Source: Nostoc sp. ATCC 53789
GTDB taxonomy: Bacteria; Cyanobacteriota; Cyanobacteriia; Cyanobacteriales; Nostocaceae
DNA: 64,000 nt
Direction of reading: 5' to 3'
Assembly: GCF_009873495.1 (NCBI RefSeq)
Contig: NZ_CP046703.1
Coordinates: 6,352,501 to 6,416,500 of the forward strand
The position numbers and the translations under genes are program-made. Positions within the stretch are counted from its first letter, which is position 1, and the number at the start of each line of letters is the position of its first letter. This document shows positions 41,693 to 51,640 of this stretch, piece after piece. A model generated the notes under the pieces. The model ran no database searches, had not been told where the DNA came from, and was given only the letters and a program-made list of their open reading frames with translations.

Positions 41693-42667
41693 GTGTTTAC
41701 CACTGCACTAGCTCAACGAAAAAACACCCAACTGGGTGAACTACCACTAGATTTGTTTGCCGCGATTCAGAGTCTCAAAAAAGAACTCAACGCCGTTATC
41801 CTGGCGCATTATTATCAAGAGCCAGATATTCAGGATATTGCAGACTTTATTGGGGATTCATTACAACTAGCAAGAGCCGCCGAAAAAACCAATGCGGATG
41901 TAATTGTCTTTGCTGGTGTTCACTTCATGGCAGAAACAGCAAAGATACTTAATCCCGATAAATTAGTACTTTTACCAGATTTGGATGCTGGTTGTTCTTT
42001 AGCAGACAGTTGTCCACCAGAGGCGTTTGCAGCTTTTAAAGCAGCGCATCCAAATCATCTAGTGGTGTCTTATATCAACTGCTCTGCTGATATCAAGGCG
42101 ATGAGTGATATTATTTGCACCAGTTCCAACGCTGTGAAAATTGTGCAGCAGATACCGAAAGAACAGCCGATTATTTTTGCCCCAGATCGAAATTTGGGTC
42201 GGTATGTGATGGAACAAACTGGACGAGATTTGGTGCTATGGCAAGGTAGCTGTGTTGTCCATGAAACCTTTTCGGAAAAGAAAATTGTCCAGTTAAAAAT
42301 AGCCCATCCCGAAGCAGAGGCGATCGCACACCCAGAATGTGAAAGTAGTGTATTGCGCCACGCCAGCTTTATTGGCTCCACAGCCGCTTTACTCAAGTAT
42401 TGTCAAAGCAGCCCCACCAAAGAATTTATCGTTGCTACGGAACCGGGAATCATTCACCAAATGCAAAAACTAGCTCCTGACAAGCACTTCATTCCTGCAC
42501 CACCGATGAATAACTGTGCTTGTAACGAATGTCCGTTTATGCGATTAAACACCCTAGAAAAGCTTTACTGGGCAATGAAAAATCGCACTCCCGAAATTAC
42601 CATGTCAGAGGATATTCGCCTTGCTGCACTGCGACCAATGCAACGAATGCTGGAGATGAGCGTGTAA
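41693..42667 (+). CDS. nadA: Quinolinate synthase
   Basis: A 324-residue [4Fe-4S] enzyme that condenses iminoaspartate with dihydroxyacetone phosphate to quinolinate for NAD synthesis. The three cluster cysteines are in LDAGCSLADSCP, in the HPECESSVLRHA region and in NNCACNECPFM. VILAHYYQEPDIQDIAD and VSYINCSADIKAMSD are typical. It starts with GTG. It is monocistronic, with a hairpin after the stop. Confidence 0.95.
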   Translation: MFTTALAQRKNTQLGELPLDLFAAIQSLKKELNAVILAHYYQEPDIQDIADFIGDSLQLARAAEKTNADVIVFAGVHFMAETAKILNPDKLVLLPDLDAGCSLADSCPPEAFAAFKAAHPNHLVVSYINCSADIKAMSDIICTSSNAVKIVQQIPKEQPIIFAPDRNLGRYVMEQTGRDLVLWQGSCVVHETFSEKKIVQLKIAHPEAEAIAHPECESSVLRHASFIGSTAALLKYCQSSPTKEFIVATEPGIIHQMQKLAPDKHFIPAPPMNNCACNECPFMRLNTLEKLYWAMKNRTPEITMSEDIRLAALRPMQRMLEMSV

Positions 42668-42686
42668 CCAGTATTTTTATCCATAA

Positions 42687-42732
42687 GGTAGAGACGCAGT
42701 TTTGTTGCGATCTCTACCCACAAGTTATTTTT
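42687..42732 (+). terminator. Hairpin terminator after nadA
   Basis: Stem GGTAGAGA (42687-42694)/TCTCTACC (42711-42718) with an additional inner CGCA/TGCG pairing, followed by CACAAGTTATTTTTTCT. It shares sequence with the AGAGACGC repeat family, so it may be a repeat used as a terminator. Confidence 0.55.
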
Positions 42733-42790
42733 TCTAACCACTTGCTAATTATAAAAGGTGGTGCTAAGATTTTAAATCGTGAGACAAATC

Positions 42791-42876
42791 GGGTCGGTGT
42801 CCGAGTGGTTAATGGAGACGGACTGTAAATCCGTTGGCTAGCGCCTACGCTGGTTCAAATCCAGCCCGGCCCACCA
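42791..42876 (+). tRNA. tRNA-Tyr (GUA)
   Basis: Acceptor GGGTCGG pairs with CCGGCCC (one T:G pair). The anticodon arm is CGGACTGTAAATCCG with anticodon GTA, a long variable arm is present, and the T-arm is GCTGGTTCAAATCCAGC. The discriminator is A, and CCA is encoded at 42874-42876. Confidence 0.96.
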
Positions 42877-42962
42877 CTTACGAAGTTATAAGTTATAATG
42901 TCTGGGTAAGCATCAAAACTCCCAGCATTTAACTTCTAGCTGAAAAATCGGAATTATGTTTC

Positions 42963-43034
42963 GCCCGTGTGGCTCAGTGGTAGAGCACACCCTTGGTAAG
43001 GGTGAGGTCACGAGTTCAATCCTCGTCACGGGCT
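42963..43034 (+). tRNA. tRNA-Thr (GGU)
   Basis: Acceptor GCCCGTG/CACGGGC, D-arm GCTCAGTGGTAGAGC, anticodon arm CCCTTGGTAAGGG with anticodon GGT, T-arm CACGAGTTCAATCCTCGTC-like, discriminator T, no encoded CCA. It lies 86 bases after tRNA-Tyr, an arrangement common in cyanobacteria. Confidence 0.96.
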
Positions 43035-43219
43035 TTTTCCAGAGATACTTAGCAGTCCTAAAACACACTAGATTGTCCTAAACGTGTCTTAAGCATAGGA
43101 CAGTCTAATGAGGGTTTGCTAGATATATCTCAAATCTTTAACTTAGGGGTAGACCTGTAAAACTTCTAGGTGTCCTTAGATTCCCTTGCTGGCGTGGGTA
43201 AATCGAAATATTTCCCAGG

Positions 43220-43776
43220 CTATCGAAACATTTCGACTACAAGCTACGACCAACAACAAAACAAGCCATTGAGATAGACAGATGGCTGTCTATGTTATGC
43301 GCTCAATATAATTTCTTGTTGGCTGATAGATTTGATTGGTATGAGCGCAATCGTTCATCAATTAATGCCTGTCCTCTTATCTGCCATATACCAGAATTGC
43401 GGGACAAACCAGACTATTATTCACAAAATAAAACGCTACTAAATCTCAAAAAAACTCATCCTTGGTACGGTGAAATTTACTCGCAGGTGCTACAGGATAT
43501 AGTTAAGCGAGTGAAAGTGACGTTTGACCGTTTTTTAAAAGGTGATAGCAACGGAAAACGAAGTAGATGACCTCGGTTTAAATCTCGTGAATGTTGGTAA
43601 TTGCAGTCAATCCATCGGGTACGTCACAAGATTGTTCCAGTTGTGGGGTAAAAGTTTCTAAAAAGCTGCATGGAAGATGGCATTTGTGTCTGTGTGGGTG
43701 CAGTCTTAATCGTGACCATAACGCGGCAGTAAATATAAAAAATAGAGCCGACGGACATGCGATTCTTAAAGCTTAA
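43220..43776 (+). pseudogene. Broken IS200/IS605-family tnpB (OrfB), internal deletion
   Basis: Two pieces of a TnpB remain. The N-terminal piece (from about 43235, in frame without a clear start) reads DYKLRPTTKQAIEIDRWLS, then ADRFDWYERN, CPLICHIPELRDKPDYYSQ and FDRFLKGDSNGKR before a TGA at 43568. The C-terminal piece, in another frame (43591-43776), reads VNPSGTSQDCSSCGVKV and CGCSLNRDHNAAVNIKNR, which is the zinc finger and last catalytic Asp of the RuvC-like nuclease. The middle, with the other RuvC residues, is missing (several hundred bases). No tnpA is present. Confidence 0.85.
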
Positions 43777-43779
43777 CGC

Positions 43780-43850
43780 CTCCTAAGCAATAGCCGGATT
43801 GGTTGAGAAGCCCACACTGAAATTGGAGTACCAATTTCAGTGTGCGGAGT
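43780..43850 (+). ncRNA. Possible omegaRNA / right-end remnant of the IS605-type element
   Basis: Directly after the tnpB remnant lies a perfect 14-bp stem CACACTGAAATTGG (43813-43826)/CCAATTTCAGTGTG (43831-43844) with loop AGTA. In IS605-type elements the guide RNA of TnpB overlaps the 3' end of tnpB and the right end, which fits this position. The RNA call is inference; the hairpin itself is seen. Confidence 0.4.
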
Positions 43851-43911
43851 GTGTCACTGTTCACGGATTTTGTTTGTGAACACTATTTTTTATTCTAAAA
43901 TTTCCTCACTT

Positions 43912-45006
43912 TTAATTGTCGGCTGCTACAGGTAGACGAATAGTAAATGTACTACCTTGCCCTTGCTCAGATGTTACATCAATTGTGCCTTGATGTGCTT
44001 CGATAATACAGCGAGATAGATATAGTCCCAAACCGCTACCAGATCGCTGGTGTTTACCTTGGCGAAATCGCTCAAATAATATTGCCTGATCTTGTTTAGA
44101 AATTCCCGGCCCCGTATCTTGGATATCAATAGTCACATCTTCTGGAGTGAGATGGCAGTGAATATCTACAGAACCTTTGTCTGTAAATTTGATAGCATTG
44201 CCGATAATATTTGTTAAAACTCGCCGCAGTTCTAAGCGATCGCCCATGACGGTGCTTGCAGTTTCATCTCGCTCTATATTTACAACTAATCCTTTTTCTT
44301 CAGCTAAGGGAGTTAATTCTTGGGTAACTTCACTAACTAGTTCTTCAATATTGCAGGGAGAAATTTTTAAGGTTTTACAGCCCGCTTCATGACGATAAAC
44401 TTCTAGCAAGGTATTTACCATTTCCAGCAGGTCTTGATTACTGCCAATCATGGTATCAATGATTTCTTGCAATTGTGGCGAAACTTCGCAAAACCTGCCT
44501 TCCAGCAATAATTTTAAGACGCGGTTGGAGGCTACTAGCGGTATACGTAAATCGTGAGTAAAACGCGAGACAAAATCTGCCCGCAGGTTAGCCATCTGAT
44601 CTCGTTCGTCGATGCTATGCTTGAGGCGCAGGAGCGATCGCACTCGCGCATGTAGTTCATCAGGATCGAATGGTTTACGAATAAAGTCATCTGCACCAGC
44701 ATCGAGTCCTTCCACAACGCTAGACTCATAGTGAGCCGTTAGCAGCAGAATAGGGATAAATGGCAACGCCGGATTCTGTCGAATGCGTCGAGTAAATTCA
44801 TAGCCATCTATCTCCGGCATCATCACATCTAAGAGAATGATGTCTGGTGGTGACTCCTCAACCATAGCCAGAGCAATTTTGCTATCTTCCACCAAGCTAA
44901 TTTCATAGCCCTCATCTTCTAGGACTGCTTCTAAGACCAGTAGATTGTCAAAAACATCATCGACAGCGAGAATTTTATCTTTTTTGACACTTTTAGTTAA
45001 AGACAT
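43912..45006 (-). CDS. Response regulator-histidine kinase (REC-HisKA-HATPase)
   Basis: A 364-residue soluble signalling protein. An N-terminal receiver (KILAVDDVFDNLLVLEAV, phospho-Asp in DIILLDVMMPEIDGYEF, conserved Lys in DDFIRKPFDPDEL) is followed by a HisKA domain with His in RFTHDLRIPLVASN (about 155). The HATPase domain has N box LTNIIGNAIKFTDKGS and G boxes IQDTGPGISKQD and GSGLGLYLSR. This REC-first layout suggests it works within a phosphorelay, receiving a phosphoryl group and controlling a kinase. No sensor domain is present. The adjacent NarL-type regulator (45596) may be linked, but is divergent and 589 bases away. Confidence 0.92.
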   Translation of the reverse strand: MSLTKSVKKDKILAVDDVFDNLLVLEAVLEDEGYEISLVEDSKIALAMVEESPPDIILLDVMMPEIDGYEFTRRIRQNPALPFIPILLLTAHYESSVVEGLDAGADDFIRKPFDPDELHARVRSLLRLKHSIDERDQMANLRADFVSRFTHDLRIPLVASNRVLKLLLEGRFCEVSPQLQEIIDTMIGSNQDLLEMVNTLLEVYRHEAGCKTLKISPCNIEELVSEVTQELTPLAEEKGLVVNIERDETASTVMGDRLELRRVLTNIIGNAIKFTDKGSVDIHCHLTPEDVTIDIQDTGPGISKQDQAILFERFRQGKHQRSGSGLGLYLSRCIIEAHQGTIDVTSEQGQGSTFTIRLPVAADN

Positions 45007-45595
45007 GGCTGAATAAAAAAAAGAAGTGCTTGGCTATCCCTAGCAAATCTAGTAATAGCTTACTTTACCAGCGCTGAAATTATTAAGGATTCACATTTTC
45101 CTTTAAAATTTCCCGAATTGAGTATCTTGCTTTCTAAGTAAAAATACTGTTTAACTACACAAGCCTAGCATTGATTAGTTTAATATTAGTATTCTCTACT
45201 GAGTAGATTATTCGTTTACTTCTCCAAACAATATTTGTGTCTGGGTCTTAGGTTAAGGTCGCTTAATCTATTGTATTTACGTTATCATAGCCACTGCAAT
45301 GGTAATTATTTAATAGTTACCGACTCTTGCTTGCTAGCGGATTTTCAGTGAAAAATTGTCTACCATAAAACATCTATCATCCGGTGAATGTATAAAAATG
45401 TTTTTTGATTGAATTATATTCCCAGATGGAAACTCTTGCCTAAGAAAAACTTCCAAGATAAAGTTATTTATGTCTAATGGTAGATGAAGTTCAGGAAAAA
45501 TACCAAAAGCATTGCTTTTTGTATAAGATACCGAATAGAAGAACGAGATTATTTTAATCTGTACTCTAGATAGATAACAGTAAAATTAAGCAACT
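45007..45595. other. Divergent intergenic region between two signalling genes
   Basis: 589 bases of AT-rich sequence. No gene, repeat or hairpin stands out. It should hold both promoters. Confidence 0.4.
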
Positions 45596-46315
45596 ATGAG
45601 TGAAATCAAGATCCTCGTGATCGAAGATCACAACCTTACAAGAATCGGCTTGCGGTCTGCCTTACAAACCCAGCCAGAGTTTAACATTGTTGGTGAAGCA
45701 GCCAATGCAGCCGACGGCATCAAGCTTCTGAAAACTCTCAAGCCTGATGTTGCCACTATTGATATCGGTTTGCCTGACATGGATGGTATTGAGCTAACAC
45801 GCACATTTAGGCAATATCAAGCAGAGAATGAAGATTACACCACAAAGCTGCTAATTTTAACGATGCAGAATAGCGAGCAGGCAGTTTTAGCCGCTTTTGC
45901 AGCAGGTGCAGATTCTTATTGCATGAAGGATATCGAAACTGAGAAACTAGTTGAGGCTGTGCAAACGACTTATGCAGGTAGCTCATGGATTGATCCTGCG
46001 ATCGCAGACCTTGTACTACAACAAATACGTCAAGATTTCCCTGATGGTAGCAGAGGCGCATCTGGAAAAAGAGTCTTGATTGAAGGTATTGATCCCGATG
46101 TTGAGAAAAGTATAGTCAGCTATCCTTTAACTCACCGGGAAATGGATGTTTTAGAGTTGATTGTCGCTGGGTGTGACAATGCAGAAATTGCTAAAAGGCT
46201 CTATTTAACAGTCGGTACTGTAAAAACTCATGTTAGAGGTATTCTCAATAAACTCTGTGTTGCTGACCGTACACAGGCTGCCGTCCGTGCTTTGCGCGCT
46301 GGATTAGTACCGTAA
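45596..46315 (+). CDS. NarL/LuxR-family response regulator
   Basis: A 239-residue transcription factor. The receiver domain is complete: KILVIEDHNLTRIGLRSAL, phospho-Asp in VATIDIGLPDMDGIEL (about residue 60) and Lys in DSYCMKDIETE. The C-terminal LuxR helix-turn-helix is LTHREMDVLELIVAGCDNAEIAKRL followed by VGTVKTHVRGILNKL. A linker of about 45 residues separates the two. Cognate kinase and targets are unknown. Confidence 0.93.
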   Translation: MSEIKILVIEDHNLTRIGLRSALQTQPEFNIVGEAANAADGIKLLKTLKPDVATIDIGLPDMDGIELTRTFRQYQAENEDYTTKLLILTMQNSEQAVLAAFAAGADSYCMKDIETEKLVEAVQTTYAGSSWIDPAIADLVLQQIRQDFPDGSRGASGKRVLIEGIDPDVEKSIVSYPLTHREMDVLELIVAGCDNAEIAKRLYLTVGTVKTHVRGILNKLCVADRTQAAVRALRAGLVP

Positions 46316-46440
46316 ATATCCTGAACAGTAATTGTTTTTTAGTCAAAACGATTACCTGTAAAAAGATTTATTAAGAAATTGTTACACACTTTAGTAAAAT
46401 GACATAATTGACGAACAAATAAGTATTTTTCCTCATATAC

Positions 46441-48129
46441 ATGATAGCGGATCAATTTCCCTGGCTTACCGCGATTGTCTTGCTGCCACTCGTTGCTTCC
46501 TTGCTCATCCCTGTGCTGCCTGATAAAGATGGCAAGCTTGTGCGGTGGTATGCACTGGGTGTAGGTATTGCAGATTTTGCCTTGATGTGCTATGCCTTTT
46601 GGAAACATTACGATGCCAGCAGTGCTAGTTTTCAATTGGTAGAAAGTTATGCCTGGATGCCTCAGTTGGGTCTGAACTGGGCAGTATCAGTTGATGGACT
46701 ATCAGTACCACTTGTGCTTCTAGCAGGATTTGTCACCACACTCTCAATTTTTTCAGCTTGGCAAGTCGATCACCGCCCCCGCCTCTTCTATTTTTTAATG
46801 CTGGTGCTGTATTCTGCACAGGTTGGGGTGTTCGTTGCCAAAGACTTGTTGCTATTTTTCATTATGTGGGAAGTAGAACTAATTCCCGTCTACTTACTAG
46901 TTTGCATTTGGGGTGGGCAAAGACGGCGTTATGCGGCTACGAAATTTTTGTTGTATACCGCAGCTGCTTCTATATTTATTTTGGTCGCAGCCTTGGCAAT
47001 GGGGTTATACGGCGGCGGTGATATGACATTTGATATAACTGCCCTCGCAAGTAAAGAATATCCCCTTACTCTACAACTGCTAATTTATGCAGGGTTATTG
47101 ATTGCATTTGGTGTCAAGCTTGCTGTTTTCCCGATGCACACCTGGTTGCCTGATGCCCACGGCGAAGCATCTTCTCCTGTATCGATGATTTTGGCTGGTG
47201 TGTTGCTAAAGATGGGTGGATATGGACTAATTCGCCTGAATCTTGAACTACTCCCCGATGCACACATTTACTTTGCGCCAGTTCTAGCCATTCTGGGTGT
47301 TGTCAACATTATCTATGGTGCATTAAACTCCTTTGCTCAGACGAATATGAAGCGGCGTTTGGCTTATTCGTCGATTTCCCACATGGGGTTTGTGCTGCTT
47401 GGGATTGCGTCGTTCACTGATTTGGGAATCAACGGTGCGATGTTGCAGATGATTTCGCATGGTTTAATTGCATCAGTGCTGTTCTTCTTAGCTGGAGTTA
47501 CTTACGATCGCACCCACACAATGGTAATGAAAGATATGGGTGGCATTGGTCAAGCTATGCCCAAAGTCTTTGCTCTGTTCACCATCGGAGCAATGGCATC
47601 CCTAGCACTTCCCGGTATGAGCGGTTTCGCTGGCGAACTATCGGTATTTGTTGGCATGACAAGCAGTGACGTTTACAGTTCAACTTTCTGCACTGTCACG
47701 GTTTTTCTCGCCGCAGTTGGAGTTATCCTCACACCTATTTATTTACTTTCCATGCTACGAGAGGTATTTTATGGTGACGGTGCAGCGCTGATATGCGACA
47801 TCAATAATGCAGGCTCAGAAAATCAAGAAGATGAGGGAACAGTTTGTTTTGGTACAGATTGCTTCGTGCCAGAGGATGCAGTCTACGACGATGCTAGACC
47901 TCGTGAAGTGTTTATCGCTGCCTGTTTTCTGCTGATGATTATTGGTATTGGTTTCTATCCCAAGATGGCGATGCAAATGTACGACGTGAAAACTGTGGCA
48001 GTCAATGCTAATCTTCGCCAGTCTTATGCCATAGTCTCGCAAACAAATCCTCAGATTTATGCTAATCGATTATTGGTTCCGCAAATTTCAGAGGTTGAGG
48101 TAGCGCCCGTTTTGGGGACTTTGAAGTAA
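46441..48129 (+). CDS. ndhD: NAD(P)H-quinone oxidoreductase subunit 4 (NdhD)
   Basis: A 562-residue membrane subunit of the thylakoid NDH-1 complex, with about 14 hydrophobic segments. The proton-channel residues are in MWEVELIPVYLLVCIWGG (Glu) and FGVKLAVFPMHTWLPDAHGEASSPVSMILAG (Lys, His), joined with SSISHMGFVLLGIA. The genome has several ndhD copies; this one is alone, without ndhF or cupA, so I cannot say whether it belongs to the respiratory (D1/D2) or CO2-uptake (D3/D4) type, although the sequence resembles D1/D2. A C-terminal loop rich in acids (NAGSENQEDEGTV) is notable. Confidence 0.93.
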   Translation: MIADQFPWLTAIVLLPLVASLLIPVLPDKDGKLVRWYALGVGIADFALMCYAFWKHYDASSASFQLVESYAWMPQLGLNWAVSVDGLSVPLVLLAGFVTTLSIFSAWQVDHRPRLFYFLMLVLYSAQVGVFVAKDLLLFFIMWEVELIPVYLLVCIWGGQRRRYAATKFLLYTAAASIFILVAALAMGLYGGGDMTFDITALASKEYPLTLQLLIYAGLLIAFGVKLAVFPMHTWLPDAHGEASSPVSMILAGVLLKMGGYGLIRLNLELLPDAHIYFAPVLAILGVVNIIYGALNSFAQTNMKRRLAYSSISHMGFVLLGIASFTDLGINGAMLQMISHGLIASVLFFLAGVTYDRTHTMVMKDMGGIGQAMPKVFALFTIGAMASLALPGMSGFAGELSVFVGMTSSDVYSSTFCTVTVFLAAVGVILTPIYLLSMLREVFYGDGAALICDINNAGSENQEDEGTVCFGTDCFVPEDAVYDDARPREVFIAACFLLMIIGIGFYPKMAMQMYDVKTVAVNANLRQSYAIVSQTNPQIYANRLLVPQISEVEVAPVLGTLK

Positions 48130-48418
48130 GCTTTTTGACCAATAGACTTGTAGGGGAGCAGGGGGACAAGGGGACAAGGGGACAAGGGGGAATTTTACCG
48201 AACAAGTCTCTCCGTCTCCCACCTCTTCCTTGTCTCTTTTTCATGCCCTTTCCCCTCTGCCCCCTGCTCCCCTGTCCCCTGCTCCCTACTCTCCTTGCCT
48301 CTTTTTCAACCAGCCAACTTCTTTAGAGGAGTTTCCCCAGAATTTTCTGGGCATCAAATCAATATTGCTCGCTCTACTGTAATATCAACGTTGTAACATC
48401 GCGTGATTTCACTAAACA
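48130..48418. repeat. GGGGACAA tandem tract and C-rich repeats
   Basis: GGGGACAA units (about 48162-48190) are followed by CCCCTGC-type units (about 48250-48290), forming opposing purine and pyrimidine arms. The rest contains the promoter region of the acylase gene. No gene is seen. Confidence 0.55.
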
Positions 48419-50971
48419 ATGCCACTGCAAGCCCAAATAAAAAACTTCAGGAAACGTTGGTTTCCTCGGATTCTCAAAAGAACTTTAATTGTGCTGTTAG
48501 TGGTGGGGCTATTGTTAGTGGGATTCGCCACCTACACTGTGCGCCAATCCTTTCCGCAAGAGAGTGGCACAATTCAACTACCTGAACTCAAAGCTGAAGT
48601 AACCGTCCAGCGCGATAAATGGGGAATTCCCCACATTTATGCTGCCAATTCTCACGATTTATTTATGGCGCAAGGTTATATTCACGCCCAAGACCGTTTT
48701 TGGCAAATGGATTTTTGGCGACACATTGGTTCTGGGCGACTCTCAGAAATGTTTGGTTCCTCTCAGGTTGACACTGATAGATATCTGCGGACAATGGGTT
48801 GGGCGAGGGTAGCGCAGCAAGAAATTCAGGAAATTAATGCAGAGATGAAGGCATACCTGGAAGCATACTCAGATGGTGTCAATGCTTATCTAAAAGAGCA
48901 TCAAGGTAATGCCCTGAGTCTAGAATATGCTGTGCTAAAATTCCTCAATCCTGGGTATAAGCCAGAACCTTGGCAAATATTGCATTCTCTGACTTGGGGG
49001 AAGGTGATGGCTTACGATTTGGGTACAAATTTCCAGAGTGAAGTTGAACGTGCCATACTACTTAAAACCCTTACTCCCACTCAAGTAGAGGAACTTTATC
49101 CACCTTATCCTCAAGACTTACCAGCGATTTTACCTGAGTTCCAAAAAGGGAAAACAGGAGAGGATGAAAATTCTGACGAGACACAATTCACCGCCTTTGG
49201 TATTGAGGAGGTAATAGAGTCAATTACCAAGCCGATGATAGCTTTGGAACAACTCATAGGGCCTACGGGAATAGGCATTGGTTCCAATAACTGGGTGATA
49301 TCCGGTGAGCTTACAGATACAGGTAAGCCAATTTTGGCAAATGACCCCCACTTAGGTGTGCAAATACCCTCTATATGGTACGAGGTTGGTTTGCACTGCA
49401 TATCTAAGAGTGCAGAATGTCCCTACAACGTTACAGGCTTTTCCTTTGCGGGAATGATTGGGGTAATTATCGGTCATAGCGATCGCATTGCCTGGGGTGT
49501 AACTAATGTACTATCTGATGTGATGGATTTATACATCGAGAAAATCAATCCCAAAAACCCCAATCAGTATGAGGTAAATGGCAAATGGGTTGATATGAAA
49601 CTCGTGCAAGAAACGATTCAAGTTGCGGGTAGTCAGCCGATTGTGCAAACGGTGCGCTATACCCGACATGGGCCGATTCTCTCTGATGTTTCACCCAATC
49701 TGAAGGAGTTCCAGCCAAGTCAGCCTTTAGCAATACCGCAAAACTACGCTATAGCCTTACGCTGGACAGCCCTAGAACCTTCTAAATTAGGGTATGCTAT
49801 TCCCCAAATCAATCGCGCCCAAAACTGGCAAGAATTCCGCACTGCTGCTAGTAATTATGATGTCCCGGCTCAAAATTTGGTCTACGCTGACGTTGATGGC
49901 AATATTGGCTACCAAATGCCTGGTAAATTCCCCATCCGAGCCAAGGGAAATGGGCGTTATCCCGTTCCTGGTTGGACAGATGAATATGAGTGGCAAGGCT
50001 ATATTGACTTTGAGAAGTTACCCAAAAGTTTCAATCCGTCTCAAGGCTATATTGCTACTGCCAATAATTTAGCGATGCGTAAATATCCTTACTTAATTAC
50101 CGCAGATTGGGTTTATGGCTATCGGGCACAGCGCATCGTTGAGATGATTTCACAAAAAACCGAACCGATTTCTCTAGAAGATGTGCAGCAGATACAGGGT
50201 GACGATCGCAATCTTAATGCACAAACATTAGTACCGATACTGCAATCTATCACTGTTGATACTCCTCGCTTGCAAGCAGCCCAAAAACTTTTGCAAGATT
50301 GGAATTTGCAGTTGGGAATGACATCATCGGCTGCTGCCTTGTTTGAAGTATTCTGGAAACACTTGCTAAGAGACACATTTCACGATCAGTTACCTGAGAG
50401 ATACTTTCCCAATGGGGGCGATCGCTGGTATGCTGTGGTAGCAAATTTAGTAAAACAGCCCAATAGTTCTTGGTGGGATAATCGCAACACCCCAAAAGTT
50501 GAGAACCGAGACGAAATCTTGCGGCAATCCTTTACAGAAGCCGTGGATGAACTAGAACGGATTCAAAGCAAAGACCCGAAAAACTGGAATTGGGGCAAAC
50601 TACATACTGTTACTTTCCGTAATGCCACCTTGGGTAAATCTGGGGTTGCACCGATTGAAGGTTTATTTAATCGTGGTGCATTTGCGACGGCTGGTAACGG
50701 CGAAACAGTTAATGCTAACCGATGGAGAGCAAATAAATCCTTTGAGGTGACAGATATTCCTTCTCTACGGATGATCGTAGATTTGGGAAATTTGGATAAC
50801 TCAGTTGCAATTCATACACCCGGACAATCAGGACATGCTTTCCATACCCACTACAACGATATGGTTGACTCTTGGCGCAATATTGAATATCACCAGATGT
50901 TATCGCAACAAAAGAATGTCACAGATAACACTGCTGCGACATTGAAGTTAATTCCCAAATTGGGAGAATAA
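48419..50971 (+). CDS. Penicillin acylase family protein (AiiC-like N-acyl-homoserine lactone acylase)
   Basis: An 850-residue Ntn-hydrolase. An N-terminal membrane anchor or signal (about residues 22-44) leads into the alpha chain (DKWGIPHIYAANSHDLFMAQGYIHAQDR). The autocatalytic cleavage site is IGIGSNNWVISG, which exposes Ser289 as the nucleophile of the beta chain. Catalytic Asn and Arg regions follow (TANNLAMRKYP; GNGETVNANRWRANKSFEV). Size and pattern match AiiC of Anabaena PCC 7120, which degrades quorum-sensing acyl-homoserine lactones. Periplasmic location is expected. Substrate by analogy only. Confidence 0.87.
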   Translation: MPLQAQIKNFRKRWFPRILKRTLIVLLVVGLLLVGFATYTVRQSFPQESGTIQLPELKAEVTVQRDKWGIPHIYAANSHDLFMAQGYIHAQDRFWQMDFWRHIGSGRLSEMFGSSQVDTDRYLRTMGWARVAQQEIQEINAEMKAYLEAYSDGVNAYLKEHQGNALSLEYAVLKFLNPGYKPEPWQILHSLTWGKVMAYDLGTNFQSEVERAILLKTLTPTQVEELYPPYPQDLPAILPEFQKGKTGEDENSDETQFTAFGIEEVIESITKPMIALEQLIGPTGIGIGSNNWVISGELTDTGKPILANDPHLGVQIPSIWYEVGLHCISKSAECPYNVTGFSFAGMIGVIIGHSDRIAWGVTNVLSDVMDLYIEKINPKNPNQYEVNGKWVDMKLVQETIQVAGSQPIVQTVRYTRHGPILSDVSPNLKEFQPSQPLAIPQNYAIALRWTALEPSKLGYAIPQINRAQNWQEFRTAASNYDVPAQNLVYADVDGNIGYQMPGKFPIRAKGNGRYPVPGWTDEYEWQGYIDFEKLPKSFNPSQGYIATANNLAMRKYPYLITADWVYGYRAQRIVEMISQKTEPISLEDVQQIQGDDRNLNAQTLVPILQSITVDTPRLQAAQKLLQDWNLQLGMTSSAAALFEVFWKHLLRDTFHDQLPERYFPNGGDRWYAVVANLVKQPNSSWWDNRNTPKVENRDEILRQSFTEAVDELERIQSKDPKNWNWGKLHTVTFRNATLGKSGVAPIEGLFNRGAFATAGNGETVNANRWRANKSFEVTDIPSLRMIVDLGNLDNSVAIHTPGQSGHAFHTHYNDMVDSWRNIEYHQMLSQQKNVTDNTAATLKLIPKLGE

Positions 50972-51159
50972 AGTGCAACCTGAATATAGAATGTTAAATT
51001 TTGCTACTTAAGTGTAATTACATACACGTTGTCGAAAAAATGAAGTATAAAGTAACAGGGCAACAGAAATCAAGATTATTTTTAGAAAAAAGTATTTTCG
51101 CTGGCCATCTATTTCTGCTGCCCAACTTTCCCAAAACCTAGTTGGAGATAATAGGATTT

Positions 51160-51603
51160 ATGCAACGTGTATTTAAACAAAGTTTTATGCTTTCAGTCAC
51201 CACTGCGATCGCATTATTATTTGCAGGGTGTGGAGAAAGTAAAGTTGCCCAATGTAACAAAGTCATCAAGGTTGCTAATCAAGCATCTACTCTAGGTCAG
51301 GAATTTGGTAAAAATCCCAATCCGGTAAAAGGTTCTAAAGCTTTAACTGAACTTGCTGGTAAGATAGATCCACTTGCCCAAGAGATGAAAACCCTCGAAA
51401 TTAAAGATGAAAAGTTGCAAGGTTTTCAAGGGCGCTTTATCACACTCTATCAGAACATCAGCAAGGAATTGAATAATGCCGCAGGAGCTATAGATAAAAA
51501 GAATCTACCAGCAGCAAAGGGTTTTTTGGTATCTCTGAAAAAAAGTAGTACCGAAGAAAGTTCAATAGTTAAGGAAATTAATACCTACTGTTCTGCTAAA
51601 TAA
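51160..51603 (+). CDS. Hypothetical lipoprotein
   Basis: A 147-residue secreted protein with a lipoprotein signal (FMLSVTTAIALLFAGCGES, lipobox LFAGC, Cys at about residue 24). The mature part is helical, with two further Cys (AQCNKV and NTYCSAK), probably a disulfide. No family is recognised beyond cyanobacterial lipoproteins of this size. I use the ATG at 51160; an upstream TTG in frame is less likely. It is in the same direction as the acylase, 188 bases on. Confidence 0.65.
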   Translation: MQRVFKQSFMLSVTTAIALLFAGCGESKVAQCNKVIKVANQASTLGQEFGKNPNPVKGSKALTELAGKIDPLAQEMKTLEIKDEKLQGFQGRFITLYQNISKELNNAAGAIDKKNLPAAKGFLVSLKKSSTEESSIVKEINTYCSAK

Positions 51604-51640
51604 TCAATTCTGCATGGAATCTTGATTATAAAAATAGTGC

